DNA of 64,000 nt from an uncultured SAR116 cluster alpha proteobacterium (lineage in GTDB: Bacteria > Pseudomonadota > Alphaproteobacteria > Puniceispirillales > Puniceispirillaceae). Shown piece by piece: positions 1 to 8,748 of the stretch (within the stretch, counting starts at the first letter, position 1; each line of letters begins with the position of its first letter). Both the position numbers and the translations under genes were made by a program. Location: NCBI GenBank assembly GCA_902632595.1, contig CACPDC010000006.1, forward strand, positions 1 through 64,000. Reading direction: 5' to 3'. The notes below the pieces were generated by a model. The model saw nothing but the letters and a program-made list of their open reading frames with translations. It ran no database searches and was not told where the DNA came from.

Positions 1-1175
1 TCAAGGATTGTTTTATTACCAAATTCAACTTCTGTTTTTGTTGCTTCCACAAACAACTCATAAGCCTCTACTTCTGACACAGTTGCTTTAAGCTGAATTT
101 TAGCGGAAATATGGTTTCTAAATGCCGCCCGTGCAGCTAAACCTACCGAACGCTTGGCCTCATCACTGTCAATTTGAGCAGCAACCAGATTAGAAATTAA
201 TTTTTGTGATTGGGCATCACTTGCTGGTGTTGCCAATATCGGGACTGACATCGAAATATTGGCAGAAATTTCATTGCCATCAGTAGATGAGTCTCCCCCA
301 GTATTACTCTTAATTGCCGACAGACTGAAATCAACGGAAGGTCCAAGAGACTTAGTTAGGATTTCTTGTTGTAAGGAAGCAAGGTTTATAGTGGCGCTCG
401 CTACATCCAAAGACGGATGATTTCTGTACGCTTGATTTTCACTGATTTGTATCTTTTTAGGTATCAAATCGGGGAGCACAGGCTCAGCTAATTTCTCTGG
501 AATCTCTCCAATTAGGGACTTGTATTGTTCTAATGAATTTTCATAAGTGGCTTTTGAGGCTACTAATTCTGACCGTGCACTCAACATTTTTGAAGTTGAC
601 AGAGCTAAATTACCAGCCGTTGATACACCAGCTTGAACCCTCGATTTTTCTGCTTCGTTTTGTTGTATTAGCCGTTCAAAATTACTTTCATGTAGCTCTA
701 CCTCTTCTCTTGAAAGTATTAAATTTAAATATGTTTTGATAATAGAGAGGAGAACTGTCTGTTCAGCTATGTAAAACCCTGACTCAGCTATATCCATTGA
801 TAAACTCGCCGCTTCACGCTTAGCTCTTGTTTCACCGGAATTGTATAACTGTTTTGTAAAAGTAATGGCACCCGCCAGCTTTCCTTCACTATAGGTATCA
901 TCTAATAGATTGGGCCTTTCAAAATATGATTGGTTTTGAGAGATAGTTAATTTACTATTTAAATCAGTATCACCAGTCGCAATCATGAGTTCCTGGCGAG
1001 CGGATATAAAATCCTGCCTTGAAACTGCCAACAAATTGGAACTAGAGATCCCGTTACGAAGTGCGTCCTCAAAACTATCGGCTTTTACAACATAAGAGTG
1101 ACCAAGTGTGATAGTTAACAAAAAAAACAAAAAAATAATTAATTTTTTAGAAAAAATTTGGTTTTTTAAAAACAC
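1..1175 (-). CDS. tolC: TolC-family outer membrane efflux protein (3' end outside window)
   Basis: Reading the minus strand from a GTG at 1175 gives an uninterrupted frame to the window edge, so the C-terminus is missing. The frame opens after an in-frame TGA, and AAGGA lies about 7 nt upstream of the GTG; the nearby ATG at 1180 is in another frame and stops at once. The first 30 or so residues form a Lys-rich start followed by a Leu/Phe-rich hydrophobic stretch, a signal peptide. The mature part has long Ala/Ser/Gln/Glu-rich helices in two internally similar halves, as in OEP repeats that build the periplasmic alpha-barrel of TolC. It should act as the outer-membrane channel for type I secretion or RND efflux. 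A Pcm-like gene lies immediately upstream on the same strand, a common alphaproteobacterial pair. Family call is firm; exact partner pumps are unknown. Confidence 0.85.
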   Translation of the reverse strand, partial: MFLKNQIFSKKLIIFLFFLLTITLGHSYVVKADSFEDALRNGISSSNLLAVSRQDFISARQELMIATGDTDLNSKLTISQNQSYFERPNLLDDTYSEGKLAGAITFTKQLYNSGETRAKREAASLSMDIAESGFYIAEQTVLLSIIKTYLNLILSREEVELHESNFERLIQQNEAEKSRVQAGVSTAGNLALSTSKMLSARSELVASKATYENSLEQYKSLIGEIPEKLAEPVLPDLIPKKIQISENQAYRNHPSLDVASATINLASLQQEILTKSLGPSVDFSLSAIKSNTGGDSSTDGNEISANISMSVPILATPASDAQSQKLISNLVAAQIDSDEAKRSVGLAARAAFRNHISAKIQLKATVSEVEAYELFVEATKTEVEFGNKTIL

Positions 1176-1224
1176 TTCATATTCCTTTCAGCATCAAATG
1201 TACGCCTTTTCCATTAAACGACAT

Positions 1225-1890
1225 TTAGAAACTAAATTCCTGTTTTAACTTAAATTCTTCAAGTGTTGGCACCTGTGCATTAAATAAACAAGTTCTGGAG
1301 AATTTTCTGGCAGCACGCATCCATAAACTAGCTTCGCCAGCAGTTTCGGCTTTAGACCTATAAATTGACACAAGTCTTCCATCATTCGCAAGTTGATTTA
1401 GTATATTGTCTGGAATAAAACTAACTCCACCGTCAATTAAAATAGCATTATATGGTGCCTCTTTGCTATAACCATCTTGCAGTCTTTCTTTGAACAAGAC
1501 TGCGTTTGTGATATCGAGAGATGTCAAATTACTTTCAGCCTTTTGTATCAAATTTGCTCTGGACTCTATTCCTATTACGGATGCTACGATTTGTGAAATG
1601 ATTGCCGCGCTATACCCAGTACCAACTCCAATAATCATCACATTGTCAGAAACGCTTAATTCTAGTGATTGAATAAGTCTTGCTAAAATCATTGGTTCCA
1701 TTAAATATCTGCCATTACTAAGAGGTAAATCCTCGTCAATATATGCAATATCCCGCATAGATTTTTGAACGAACAGCTCACGGGGTATCTCAGAAAAAGC
1801 AGATAAAACCCTTTCATCAATGACCTTATTAGGCCTTATCTGGCATTCCAGCATGATTTTTCTGGCACGATTAAAGGACTGGTCGTTCAT
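1225..1890 (-). CDS. Pcm-like protein-L-isoaspartate O-methyltransferase family protein
   Basis: A 221-aa SAM-dependent methyltransferase fold. The N-terminal half has the Pcm-family block around RPNKVID and IPRELFV, followed by the SAM-binding glycine motif IIGVGTGYSAA near residue 85 and an acidic strand end (IGIES). A later IDGG corresponds to motif II. Compared with classical Pcm (consensus GTGSGYQAA), the SAM loop is changed and the C-terminus is short, as in the alphaproteobacterial Pcm-like proteins encoded next to tolC. Whether it repairs isoaspartyl residues is therefore uncertain. ATG at 1890 is the only good start; its ribosome-binding site is weak. It is separated from tolC by about 50 nt and is probably cotranscribed with it. 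Confidence 0.75.
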   Translation of the reverse strand: MNDQSFNRARKIMLECQIRPNKVIDERVLSAFSEIPRELFVQKSMRDIAYIDEDLPLSNGRYLMEPMILARLIQSLELSVSDNVMIIGVGTGYSAAIISQIVASVIGIESRANLIQKAESNLTSLDITNAVLFKERLQDGYSKEAPYNAILIDGGVSFIPDNILNQLANDGRLVSIYRSKAETAGEASLWMRAARKFSRTCLFNAQVPTLEEFKLKQEFSF

Positions 1891-2047
1891 TTGTCAACTC
1901 TTATCTAGCTGCTTAAATACTGTATACGGAATCTTATAAATCTATCGCAGGAACAATTCAATTAGGGTTATGACCGTATGTATCAAATAAATAGTGTTTA
2001 GTGACCTGAAATAATAATCTAAGATTGTTTCTTTATCAAATTAAAAT

Positions 2048-2070
2048 AAAGACCCTTAAAAAGGGTCTTT
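2048..2070. terminator. Intrinsic terminator-like hairpin after the LLM oxidoreductase gene
   Basis: A perfect 10-bp inverted repeat (AAAGACCCTT / AAGGGTCTTT) with a 3-nt loop lies 31 nt beyond the stop of the leftward oxidoreductase gene. Read leftward, the stem runs into a U-rich tail (TTTATTTTAATTT), so it should terminate that gene before the pcm-like gene. Confidence 0.7.
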
Positions 2071-2100
2071 AAAATCGACAAACGTTTCATAGAAAAATTT

Positions 2101-3216
2101 TTATTCCGCGGCTGTCTTGTTATTTGTCATTTCTGAAGTTGCGGATGTAACAGCAGGCATTACTTTTTCTGCAGCGAGAACCATAGAGCGCCTTGCTAAT
2201 TCAGGAGATGCCCAATCTTTACCAGCATAGAGAAGAGTGCCAAATTCACCCACTTCATTCTGAAAAGCTAAGATTTCATCGGTAACTTTATCAGGTGTTC
2301 CCCATATTATAAGTTTATTGCAAACATCTTCCAACGTAACCTCGTCATCTGGCTGTTCGCGGTAGGTCTTGAAAAGTTCGACCCGGTTGTGTTTCCGCAT
2401 TTTAGTAAGCAATTGGTTATAATAAAACACGTAAGGACTATCAGGTCCTAATGCATATTCTTTAGCCGTTGCCAAGTCATCAGCAACAAAAACGGATTTT
2501 GCAACGCGCCAATTAGCCGGGTCAGCAGGCCTTCCAACCCGTTCGCAACCCTCAACATATTTGGGCCAATGTGATTTTACCCATTGTGGCATAAGAAAAT
2601 TAGCACTAATTGGCTCCCAACCTCTTGCTGCTGCCTCTGTCACACCCTTAGAGAAAGGCGCAACTGCAGTTACAACTATAGGTGGGTGCGGCTTTTGCAA
2701 TGGTTTAGCCATTATACCCTGACCAATATCTGTCAAAGATGTTCTTTCTGTAGTTACTTTCCAATATTTACCTTCAATATTGTAAGGTGCCTCTGATTCC
2801 CATATTTTTAGAACGGTATCTATTCCTTCCAAAAACATTTCATTTCTATTGCTATCTAAAGTGCCAAAAACTTCCGCATCAGAAGCCAACCCCCCAGGGG
2901 ATATACCAAAATTAAAACGCCCATCTAACATATGGTCTAACATTGCCACTTGGCCAGCAACATGGGCAGGATGAGAATTAGGTAAGTTAACCGTACCTGT
3001 GCCTAAACGTATCTGTTTAGTTGCTGCTGCAAGCGAAGCAACAAACATAGCGCATGAGGTTATATTTTCTGCAGCATCTGTAACGTGCTCACCTACATAG
3101 GCCTCTGAAAAACCAAGCTCATCTGCAAGCAAAAAAGCCTCTCTATCTTCTTTCAAACTAACACGCCAATCTTTGTCTACCGGGTGTATGGGCATCGTGA
3201 AAAAACCAATTTCCAT
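2101..3216 (-). CDS. LLM-class flavin-dependent oxidoreductase (luciferase-like monooxygenase)
   Basis: A 371-aa TIM-barrel monooxygenase of the bacterial luciferase family, using FMNH2/F420-type flavin to oxidise a small organic substrate. Visible family features are the start MEIGFFTMP, EAYVGEHV around residue 40, the IRLGTGTVNLP strand, HPAHVAGQVAMLDH and the DGRFNFGISPGG loop, an arrangement resembling limonene- or alkane-type LLM monooxygenases. The frame extends to a TTG at 3231, but ATG at 3216 is preferred because GAGGAAT lies 7-9 nt upstream of it. The gene is divergent from a LysR-type regulator at 3407 with a candidate operator between them, so it is a plausible regulatory target. 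Substrate cannot be deduced. A terminator hairpin follows. Confidence 0.85.
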   Translation of the reverse strand: MEIGFFTMPIHPVDKDWRVSLKEDREAFLLADELGFSEAYVGEHVTDAAENITSCAMFVASLAAATKQIRLGTGTVNLPNSHPAHVAGQVAMLDHMLDGRFNFGISPGGLASDAEVFGTLDSNRNEMFLEGIDTVLKIWESEAPYNIEGKYWKVTTERTSLTDIGQGIMAKPLQKPHPPIVVTAVAPFSKGVTEAAARGWEPISANFLMPQWVKSHWPKYVEGCERVGRPADPANWRVAKSVFVADDLATAKEYALGPDSPYVFYYNQLLTKMRKHNRVELFKTYREQPDDEVTLEDVCNKLIIWGTPDKVTDEILAFQNEVGEFGTLLYAGKDWASPELARRSMVLAAEKVMPAVTSATSEMTNNKTAAE

Positions 3217-3345
3217 TTTTTTATTCCTCAAAATTCTAACTAAGACTTATTTTGTAAACTTTGTGTTATATTTTCAAAAAAAATCAAATCACCAATATTA
3301 TATAGTATTTATTGAAAATATAATAAAATAATAATATTTTACATA

Positions 3346-3368
3346 TGGTATTATTTTTTTTAATACCA
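3346..3368. promoter_or_regulatory. Candidate LysR-type operator (inverted repeat, T-N11-A)
   Basis: A perfect 8-bp inverted repeat, TGGTATTA and TAATACCA, flanks seven T residues in the divergent region between the LLM oxidoreductase (start 3216) and the LysR gene (start 3407). It contains the T-N11-A pattern typical of LysR-family binding sites and lies about 40 nt upstream of the regulator start. Assignment as operator is inference from position and symmetry. Confidence 0.5.
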
Positions 3369-3406
3369 ATTATCGTAATTTTTATTTTTTTAAAAGGTCG
3401 TGTGTT

Positions 3407-4336
3407 ATGGCATCACTTCGTCAACTTAATTCTTTAATCGCAGTGTATGAAGAAGGTTCTTTCACTGCTGCATCAGACAGAGAGAATGCAACTCAATCAG
3501 GGATATCACAACATATAAGTGCAATAGAGAAAGAACTTGGAATTCTTCTCTTTACTCGAAATTCCAATGGGGTCATCCCGACTACTATATGCCACGGCTT
3601 TTATAAAAAATCTGTTGAAGCTATTCGCACATTAAAAACCGCAGAACAAGAAGCTATCAATGCCGGAAAAGGGCTATCTGGTAGAGTTAATGCCGGTTTG
3701 ATGCCTACTTTTACCAGAGCTGCATTGGCGCCAGTCTTAAAGTTAATTTCAACAACACATCCCAATATAGAGATAAGCGTTGTTGAGTCTTACAGTGGTA
3801 GTCTTACAGATATGGTAAAAGCTGGTGAACTAGATTTTGCACTCGTCCCCGTTATGACTGGAACCCAAGGAATAAGATATTCAAATTTGGTGAGGGATCG
3901 AGAGGTGTTAGTTTCGTCACCATCATTCGGCTTGAAACAAGGCGAAGAAATTTCTCTAAAAACAATGAAACCATTAAAAATGGTTTTGCCTTCAAAGGCA
4001 AATATCCGACGCATAAAATTGGAAGATTATTTCACAGCTCATTCCATTGAAATATCTAACATTATGGAGATGGATTCAATGATCGGAACTTTAGAATTGG
4101 TAGGTTCAACCGACTGGGTGACTATCCTTCCATATTTAATATGCGTGCCCGACACTCAATCTAATTTGCGGCATATTAACCCTATATGTGAACCAAACAT
4201 ATACTCTGATTTCGTAATTATTGAGCCAATAGGAAGGTCACTCACCCCACAGGCAACTTTTTTTCTTAAATTATTGAAAGAAGAGATCTCATCGATAGCA
4301 TGGCAAGAGCTACAACCGAACCGATACATGAATTAA
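3407..4336 (+). CDS. LysR family transcriptional regulator
   Basis: A 309-aa LysR-type regulator. Residues about 3-62 form the winged helix-turn-helix (LRQLNSLIAVYEEGSF, then QSGISQHISAIEKELG). The remainder is the periplasmic-binding-protein-like effector domain, with the hinge GLSGRVNAGLMPTF near residue 90 and the LDFALVP strand. The start ATG has AAGG about 9 nt upstream. It is divergent from the LLM flavin oxidoreductase, the usual arrangement for a LysR protein regulating its neighbour and itself, and convergent with the molybdenum hydroxylase operon. The effector is unknown. The domain is clear; the target assignment is inference. Confidence 0.88.
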   Translation: MASLRQLNSLIAVYEEGSFTAASDRENATQSGISQHISAIEKELGILLFTRNSNGVIPTTICHGFYKKSVEAIRTLKTAEQEAINAGKGLSGRVNAGLMPTFTRAALAPVLKLISTTHPNIEISVVESYSGSLTDMVKAGELDFALVPVMTGTQGIRYSNLVRDREVLVSSPSFGLKQGEEISLKTMKPLKMVLPSKANIRRIKLEDYFTAHSIEISNIMEMDSMIGTLELVGSTDWVTILPYLICVPDTQSNLRHINPICEPNIYSDFVIIEPIGRSLTPQATFFLKLLKEEISSIAWQELQPNRYMN

Positions 4337-4401
4337 AACCATAGTTTATGTTCCAGATATTGGTTCTGAGTATGCAGATTATAATTTAAATAATCGTCCT
4401 A

Positions 4402-6783
4402 TTATTTAATTTTACCTAGGGCTTTTAACACTCTTTCAGGCGTCATAGGCATCTGCCACAACCCACAATTAAGAGGTTCTAAAGCATTGTTTACAGCATT
4501 CATTATTGCAGCTGGTGCGCCACCTGTACCAGCTTCACCTGCTCCTTTGGCTCCTAAGACGGATGTTTTGGTATAAGTTTCAACGTGTGCCACTGTGATT
4601 TCTGGCATTTCACTTGCCATTGGGACTAGATAATCTGCCATACTAGCATTTTGCATTTGACCATCTGTATCATAAATACATTCTTCATATAATGCACCCC
4701 CAATACCTTGAACCACACCGCCACGAATTTGGTCATCAACAAGCTGTGGATTAATCACTCTACCGCAATCTTCTACCGCCCAGAAATGAAGAATTTTTAT
4801 AAAACCAGTATTTGTGTCAACCTCTACGTGTGCAGCCATCGCGCCGTTTGTGAAAACGAATGGGAAATCGGTTACACGATAGTGGCGGGTAGCTATTAAT
4901 TCCGGTCGAAGGTCATTTGGCAACTCATTTCCTCTATAGTAAACAATTTTTGCTAAATCACCCAAAGAAATTTTTTGCTCGCCACTTTCTTTGCTTATCA
5001 CCTCACCCGAAGAGATATCAAGATTTTCTGGTTTTGCCTGAAGAATGACAGCAGCTGTTTCTAGCACCTGCTCTTTCAGAGCATGAGAAGCTAGTAACAT
5101 AGCCTCACCCCCGATACCAGCACCTCTCGAGGCCCACGTCCCCCCCCCATAAGGTACAGTTGCCGTATCCCCTGTTGTGACTTTAACACGTTCTATAGCA
5201 ACCCCAAAAACATCAGCTGCAATTTGTTGCAAAATCGCATTTGTGCCCTGACCCTGCTCAGTAACTGATGAGGAAACGTGAAGTGCGCCTGCTGCATCAA
5301 GCCGAACGGTAGCACCATCCTGCGAAGCTATTGGTGCACCGCCAACACCGTAAAACATTGGTGATGGATTAGTAACTTCAACCAGTGAAACAAATCCAAT
5401 ACCTCTATAAATTCCGTTGCCTCTCTCTTTTTGCTGATCCACGAGCAACCCTTCATAATCCATAATTTCTAGCAATTTATCTAAACAAGCATGATGGGAT
5501 AAATCATCAAAGCGCATCCCAGTCACTGATTTTGTGGGATACGCATCGTCTGGAATTAAGTTCTTCTTCCGAATCTTGACGGGGTCCATTCCTATTACGC
5601 GTGCAGCTTCTTCAATCATACAATCTGAGATCGCCATTGCAATTGGGTGACCTACCGCACGATACTGGCACATCAAAGTTTTATTCTGGAAAACAACATT
5701 TCCTACGGCATGATAATGCTCGAATTGATAAGGGGCACCGGTAAGATTTAATATTTGATTACATTCAATAGCAGATGTTCGCGGATACATCGAGAAAGGT
5801 CCGATACCTGTAAAATCGTTAAATCCCATTCCAACTATAGTGCCATCTTTTTTTACCCCAATTTTTGCATCTACAACGTGGTCTCGGGCGTGAATATCTG
5901 TAACAAAACTCTCTAATCTATCTGCAGTAAACTTTACAGGCCTTTTCAATAATTTAGCAATAATAGCTGTAGCTATTTCATCTCCATAGGTATGTACTTT
6001 TATTCCAAATGATCCCCCAACGTCATGGGCTACCACGCGTACATTTTCTTCAAGCATATCAAGATGTTTAGCTAATATAAATTGAAGCATATGTGGCGCC
6101 TGCCCTGCATAATACATGATAAGCTGCTCATCGCCTGGAATATAATCGCAAACTGTTGCCCTTGTTTCCAAGGTCACCCCTGTATGGCGACCAAATTTTA
6201 TTTGCTTCTCAACAACAACTACATCGTCTTGAGCAAGTGCTTCCTCAAGATTACCAAACTCAACCTCACGTTTCCATGCAAGGTTGCTATCATACTCCTT
6301 GTGAATAAGAGGCGCTTCCGACGACATGGCATCTAATGTATCCGTGACTGCAGGAATTTGCTCATAGTCAACTTTTATATATTCAAGGGCATCTTCTCCT
6401 AATGCTCTTGATGCACAAATAACAACAGCAACAGGCTCACCCTGCCAGCGAGCAACGTCAACAGCTAAAGGATATTGAGCTGGAGACCTCAATCCGGGTA
6501 GATGACTTAAAACGCCAACATAGGGTTCAACGTGCTGAGCGATATCCTTACCGGTAAAAATAGCCACAACGCCCTGTAAATCGATAGCCTGAGATATATC
6601 AATCGAGTTTATTTTGGCATGTGCATATGGAGACCTAAGGAAGACAGCATGCACCATCCGAGGCAATTGCATATCATCAACGTATCTACCCTGTCCTCTT
6701 AATAGTCGTGAGGCATCTGAACGAGGAATTGATTTTCCTATATAATCAGTGGGTTTGTCAAAAACAGTTGCAGGACCAGTCAT
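4402..6783 (-). CDS. Molybdopterin-binding large subunit, CO-dehydrogenase/xanthine-oxidase family hydroxylase
   Basis: A 793-aa large subunit that carries the Mo-cofactor active site. The N-terminal aldehyde oxidase/xanthine dehydrogenase a/b hammerhead domain spans about residues 15-145. The Mo-binding domain includes GGSFGIK at 256-262 and the C-terminal KGAGEAGTGGAPAA, which contains the catalytic Glu. At the position of the CoxL active-site loop (AYRCSFR in form I, AYRGAGRP in form II) it has CQYRAVGHP at residues 372-380, so it is not a form I CO dehydrogenase and is an atypical form II-like protein. It should hydroxylate a carbon centre of an organic substrate with water as oxygen donor. 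It overlaps the small subunit by 4 nt (ATGA) and ends the M-S-L operon. Substrate unknown. Confidence 0.88.
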   Translation of the reverse strand: MTGPATVFDKPTDYIGKSIPRSDASRLLRGQGRYVDDMQLPRMVHAVFLRSPYAHAKINSIDISQAIDLQGVVAIFTGKDIAQHVEPYVGVLSHLPGLRSPAQYPLAVDVARWQGEPVAVVICASRALGEDALEYIKVDYEQIPAVTDTLDAMSSEAPLIHKEYDSNLAWKREVEFGNLEEALAQDDVVVVEKQIKFGRHTGVTLETRATVCDYIPGDEQLIMYYAGQAPHMLQFILAKHLDMLEENVRVVAHDVGGSFGIKVHTYGDEIATAIIAKLLKRPVKFTADRLESFVTDIHARDHVVDAKIGVKKDGTIVGMGFNDFTGIGPFSMYPRTSAIECNQILNLTGAPYQFEHYHAVGNVVFQNKTLMCQYRAVGHPIAMAISDCMIEEAARVIGMDPVKIRKKNLIPDDAYPTKSVTGMRFDDLSHHACLDKLLEIMDYEGLLVDQQKERGNGIYRGIGFVSLVEVTNPSPMFYGVGGAPIASQDGATVRLDAAGALHVSSSVTEQGQGTNAILQQIAADVFGVAIERVKVTTGDTATVPYGGGTWASRGAGIGGEAMLLASHALKEQVLETAAVILQAKPENLDISSGEVISKESGEQKISLGDLAKIVYYRGNELPNDLRPELIATRHYRVTDFPFVFTNGAMAAHVEVDTNTGFIKILHFWAVEDCGRVINPQLVDDQIRGGVVQGIGGALYEECIYDTDGQMQNASMADYLVPMASEMPEITVAHVETYTKTSVLGAKGAGEAGTGGAPAAIMNAVNNALEPLNCGLWQMPMTPERVLKALGKIK

Positions 6784-7259
6784 CTGCTTTGTCTCTCTTC
6801 AATTGTTGTGCAAATTGCATCCACGATAGCTTGATAACCAGTGCATCTACAATAGTTTCCAGATATATGCTCTTTGACTTTTTTACGGTCAGGAGGATTT
6901 CCTTGCTCAATATATTCAATTGAAGAAGCAAGCATTCCGGGCGTACAATATCCGCATTGTAACGCATTTCGTTTGTGAAAATTTTTAATTAAGTCTGAGG
7001 CATTTTTATCTGTTTCATAACCCTCTATAGTTGTTACTTCCGTTTCATCAGCCTGCACTGCAAGTGTAAGACAACTTCGTGCGGTAACACCATCAAGAAA
7101 TATCGTGCAGGCTCCACAAACACCATGTTCGCAGCCAACATGCGTTCCTGTAAGCCCTAACTTATTTCTAAGAAAATCTGCTAAATTCATGCGAACAGGT
7201 ACATTTTCAAAATATTTCTCTCCATTCACAACCAAATTAATCTGCGCTGTTTTAGTCAT
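6780..7259 (-). CDS. Small 2Fe-2S subunit of molybdenum hydroxylase
   Basis: A 159-aa iron-sulfur subunit that passes electrons from the Mo site to FAD. The plant-ferredoxin-type cluster is ligated by C43, C48, C51 and C63 (CEHGVCGACTIFLDG, then SCLTLAV). The second cluster uses C102 and C105 (QCGYCTPGM) and C137 and C139 (NYCRCTGYQ). All eight ligands are present and the length is normal for CoxS/NdhS-type subunits. It overlaps the FAD subunit by 8 nt and the large subunit by 4 nt, so the three are translationally coupled. AGGAGATG lies just upstream of the ATG at 7259. Confidence 0.92.
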   Translation of the reverse strand: MTKTAQINLVVNGEKYFENVPVRMNLADFLRNKLGLTGTHVGCEHGVCGACTIFLDGVTARSCLTLAVQADETEVTTIEGYETDKNASDLIKNFHKRNALQCGYCTPGMLASSIEYIEQGNPPDRKKVKEHISGNYCRCTGYQAIVDAICTTIEERQSR

Positions 7260-8097
7260 TTTTCATCTCCTTTAATGCACGCTCCAAAACAACTTTAGCA
7301 ATATGTTGTTTTGCCTCCGGACCTGCATTCATGTCCCCTTCAAATTCTATGTCATTTAATACATTTTGGGCATTTTTAATTAATTCTCCTGAAAGATAAG
7401 AGTTGCCGGAAAGTAAATTTTCAACGGCAATTGACCTAACAGCTCTATCGGCGACCCCAAAAAAAGCGACCCTTACATTTAAATCAACGTCTTGTAAAAT
7501 ACACACACCTGCCATGGCATAATCACCATGCCTCCTGGCAATTTCATGAAAGCCAAATTTTTGTTTTGGTTGCTTTTTGGGCAGGATTATTTTCGTAATT
7601 AGCTCGTCTGGTTCGCATGAAGTTTCATAAACTCCCTTAAAAAAAGTGTTTGCTGGTTCTAACCTAATTCCCTTTTCCGAAGTTATTTCAATCTTGCCGT
7701 CTAATACCAAAAGTACCGCCGGCAGTTCAGCTGCGGGGTCTGAAAGGCCAATAGAGCCGCCAATAGTTCCACGATTTCTGATAGCCGCGTGGGCAACGTA
7801 TGGCAATACCATTGATATAAGTGGGCAATGGGTTTTTATAATTTTACTCAACTCTAATTCGCGGTATCGCACCATAGCCCCGATTTCTATAGTCTCTTTA
7901 CGCTCATATATGCCAGAGAGTTCTGAGACATTTGAAATATCAACCAGTGTGCCGGGATTTGCCATCCTAAAATTCATCATAGGCATAAGGCTCTGGCCAC
8001 CTGCCAGTAACTGACACTCTAATTCATTATTTGCTAACAAAGCTAAAACATCTGAAATGGTGGTTGGCTTTTCATAACTGAAATCAGGCGCTTTCAT
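7252..8097 (-). CDS. FAD-binding medium subunit of molybdenum hydroxylase
   Basis: A 281-aa subunit of the CoxM/FAD_binding_5 family and first gene of the M-S-L operon. FAD-contacting motifs are AGGQSLMPMMNFRMANP near residues 32-48 and TIGGSIGLSDPAAELP near 113-128. The C-terminal CO_deh_flav_C region contains FHEIARRHGDYAMAGV. It mediates electron transfer from the Fe-S subunit to an acceptor. ATG at 8097 has AGGATC about 7 nt upstream. The operon is divergent from the osmC gene at 8220; the 122-nt gap should hold both promoters, though I saw no clear boxes. Confidence 0.9.
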   Translation of the reverse strand: MKAPDFSYEKPTTISDVLALLANNELECQLLAGGQSLMPMMNFRMANPGTLVDISNVSELSGIYERKETIEIGAMVRYRELELSKIIKTHCPLISMVLPYVAHAAIRNRGTIGGSIGLSDPAAELPAVLLVLDGKIEITSEKGIRLEPANTFFKGVYETSCEPDELITKIILPKKQPKQKFGFHEIARRHGDYAMAGVCILQDVDLNVRVAFFGVADRAVRSIAVENLLSGNSYLSGELIKNAQNVLNDIEFEGDMNAGPEAKQHIAKVVLERALKEMKND

Positions 8098-8219
8098 TTT
8101 TTTGATCCTATTTTAACAAATATACGTTTTTTTGATCTTGCATTCTACGCGGATGACCATAACAATTATTTACGATTATCTATTTCTCTAAAATAAACAA
8201 CCCTTAAATAGGATTAATT

Positions 8220-8684
8220 ATGACAAATATGACACCAAAAACAGAAGTGACTATGTCAATGTCAGCAACAGGTGAAACGCATGCGAGAACTAAAATTAAT
8301 ATCCGCGATGTAAGCTCTATTATTGACGAGCCTGAAGCGAGAGGCGGAACGAATCAGGGATTAACTCCAACTGAAACATTAATGGCTTCACTGATTGGCT
8401 GCACCAACGTTATAAGCAAAAGAATTGCTCATAAAATGGGTATCGAATTGGGTGAAATGGATATTCAACTTAGCGCAAAATTCGACAGGCGTGGTACAAT
8501 GTTAGAAGAAGAAATAGATGTACCATTTTCCTCTGTTTTAATGGATATAGAAATTGATACAGATGCGACAGAGGAGCAAATGACTGCACTAAAAAAGGAT
8601 TTAGCAAAGTTTTGTCCAATAGCAAAGGTGTTACGTGGTAGCGGGGTTAAAATAACCGAGAATTGGATTGTAAACCCACTTTAG
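8220..8684 (+). CDS. OsmC family protein
   Basis: A 154-aa protein of the OsmC/Ohr/YhfA-type fold. Both family cysteines are visible: one in LIGCTNVISKRIA in the central helix near residue 61, and one in KFCPIAKVLRGSG near residue 138. OsmC-type proteins reduce organic hydroperoxides with thiols. The absence of the full Ohr signature suggests the broader YhfA-like group, so the substrate is uncertain. The start ATG follows AGGATTAATT. It is first in a rightward run with a peroxiredoxin-like gene, a cyclase-family hydrolase and a GST. Confidence 0.8.
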   Translation: MTNMTPKTEVTMSMSATGETHARTKINIRDVSSIIDEPEARGGTNQGLTPTETLMASLIGCTNVISKRIAHKMGIELGEMDIQLSAKFDRRGTMLEEEIDVPFSSVLMDIEIDTDATEEQMTALKKDLAKFCPIAKVLRGSGVKITENWIVNPL

Positions 8685-8748
8685 ACATTCTTATCATATG
8701 ATAGCATTTCATTTTTGATAATTTTTGAATGAACAAGGAACACACTAA

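Noticed and set aside
4402-8097. Aerobic carbon monoxide dehydrogenase (coxMSL) for CO oxidation
   Set aside because: The large-subunit loop lacks the AYRCSFR motif of true CO dehydrogenases, so no cox symbols are used.
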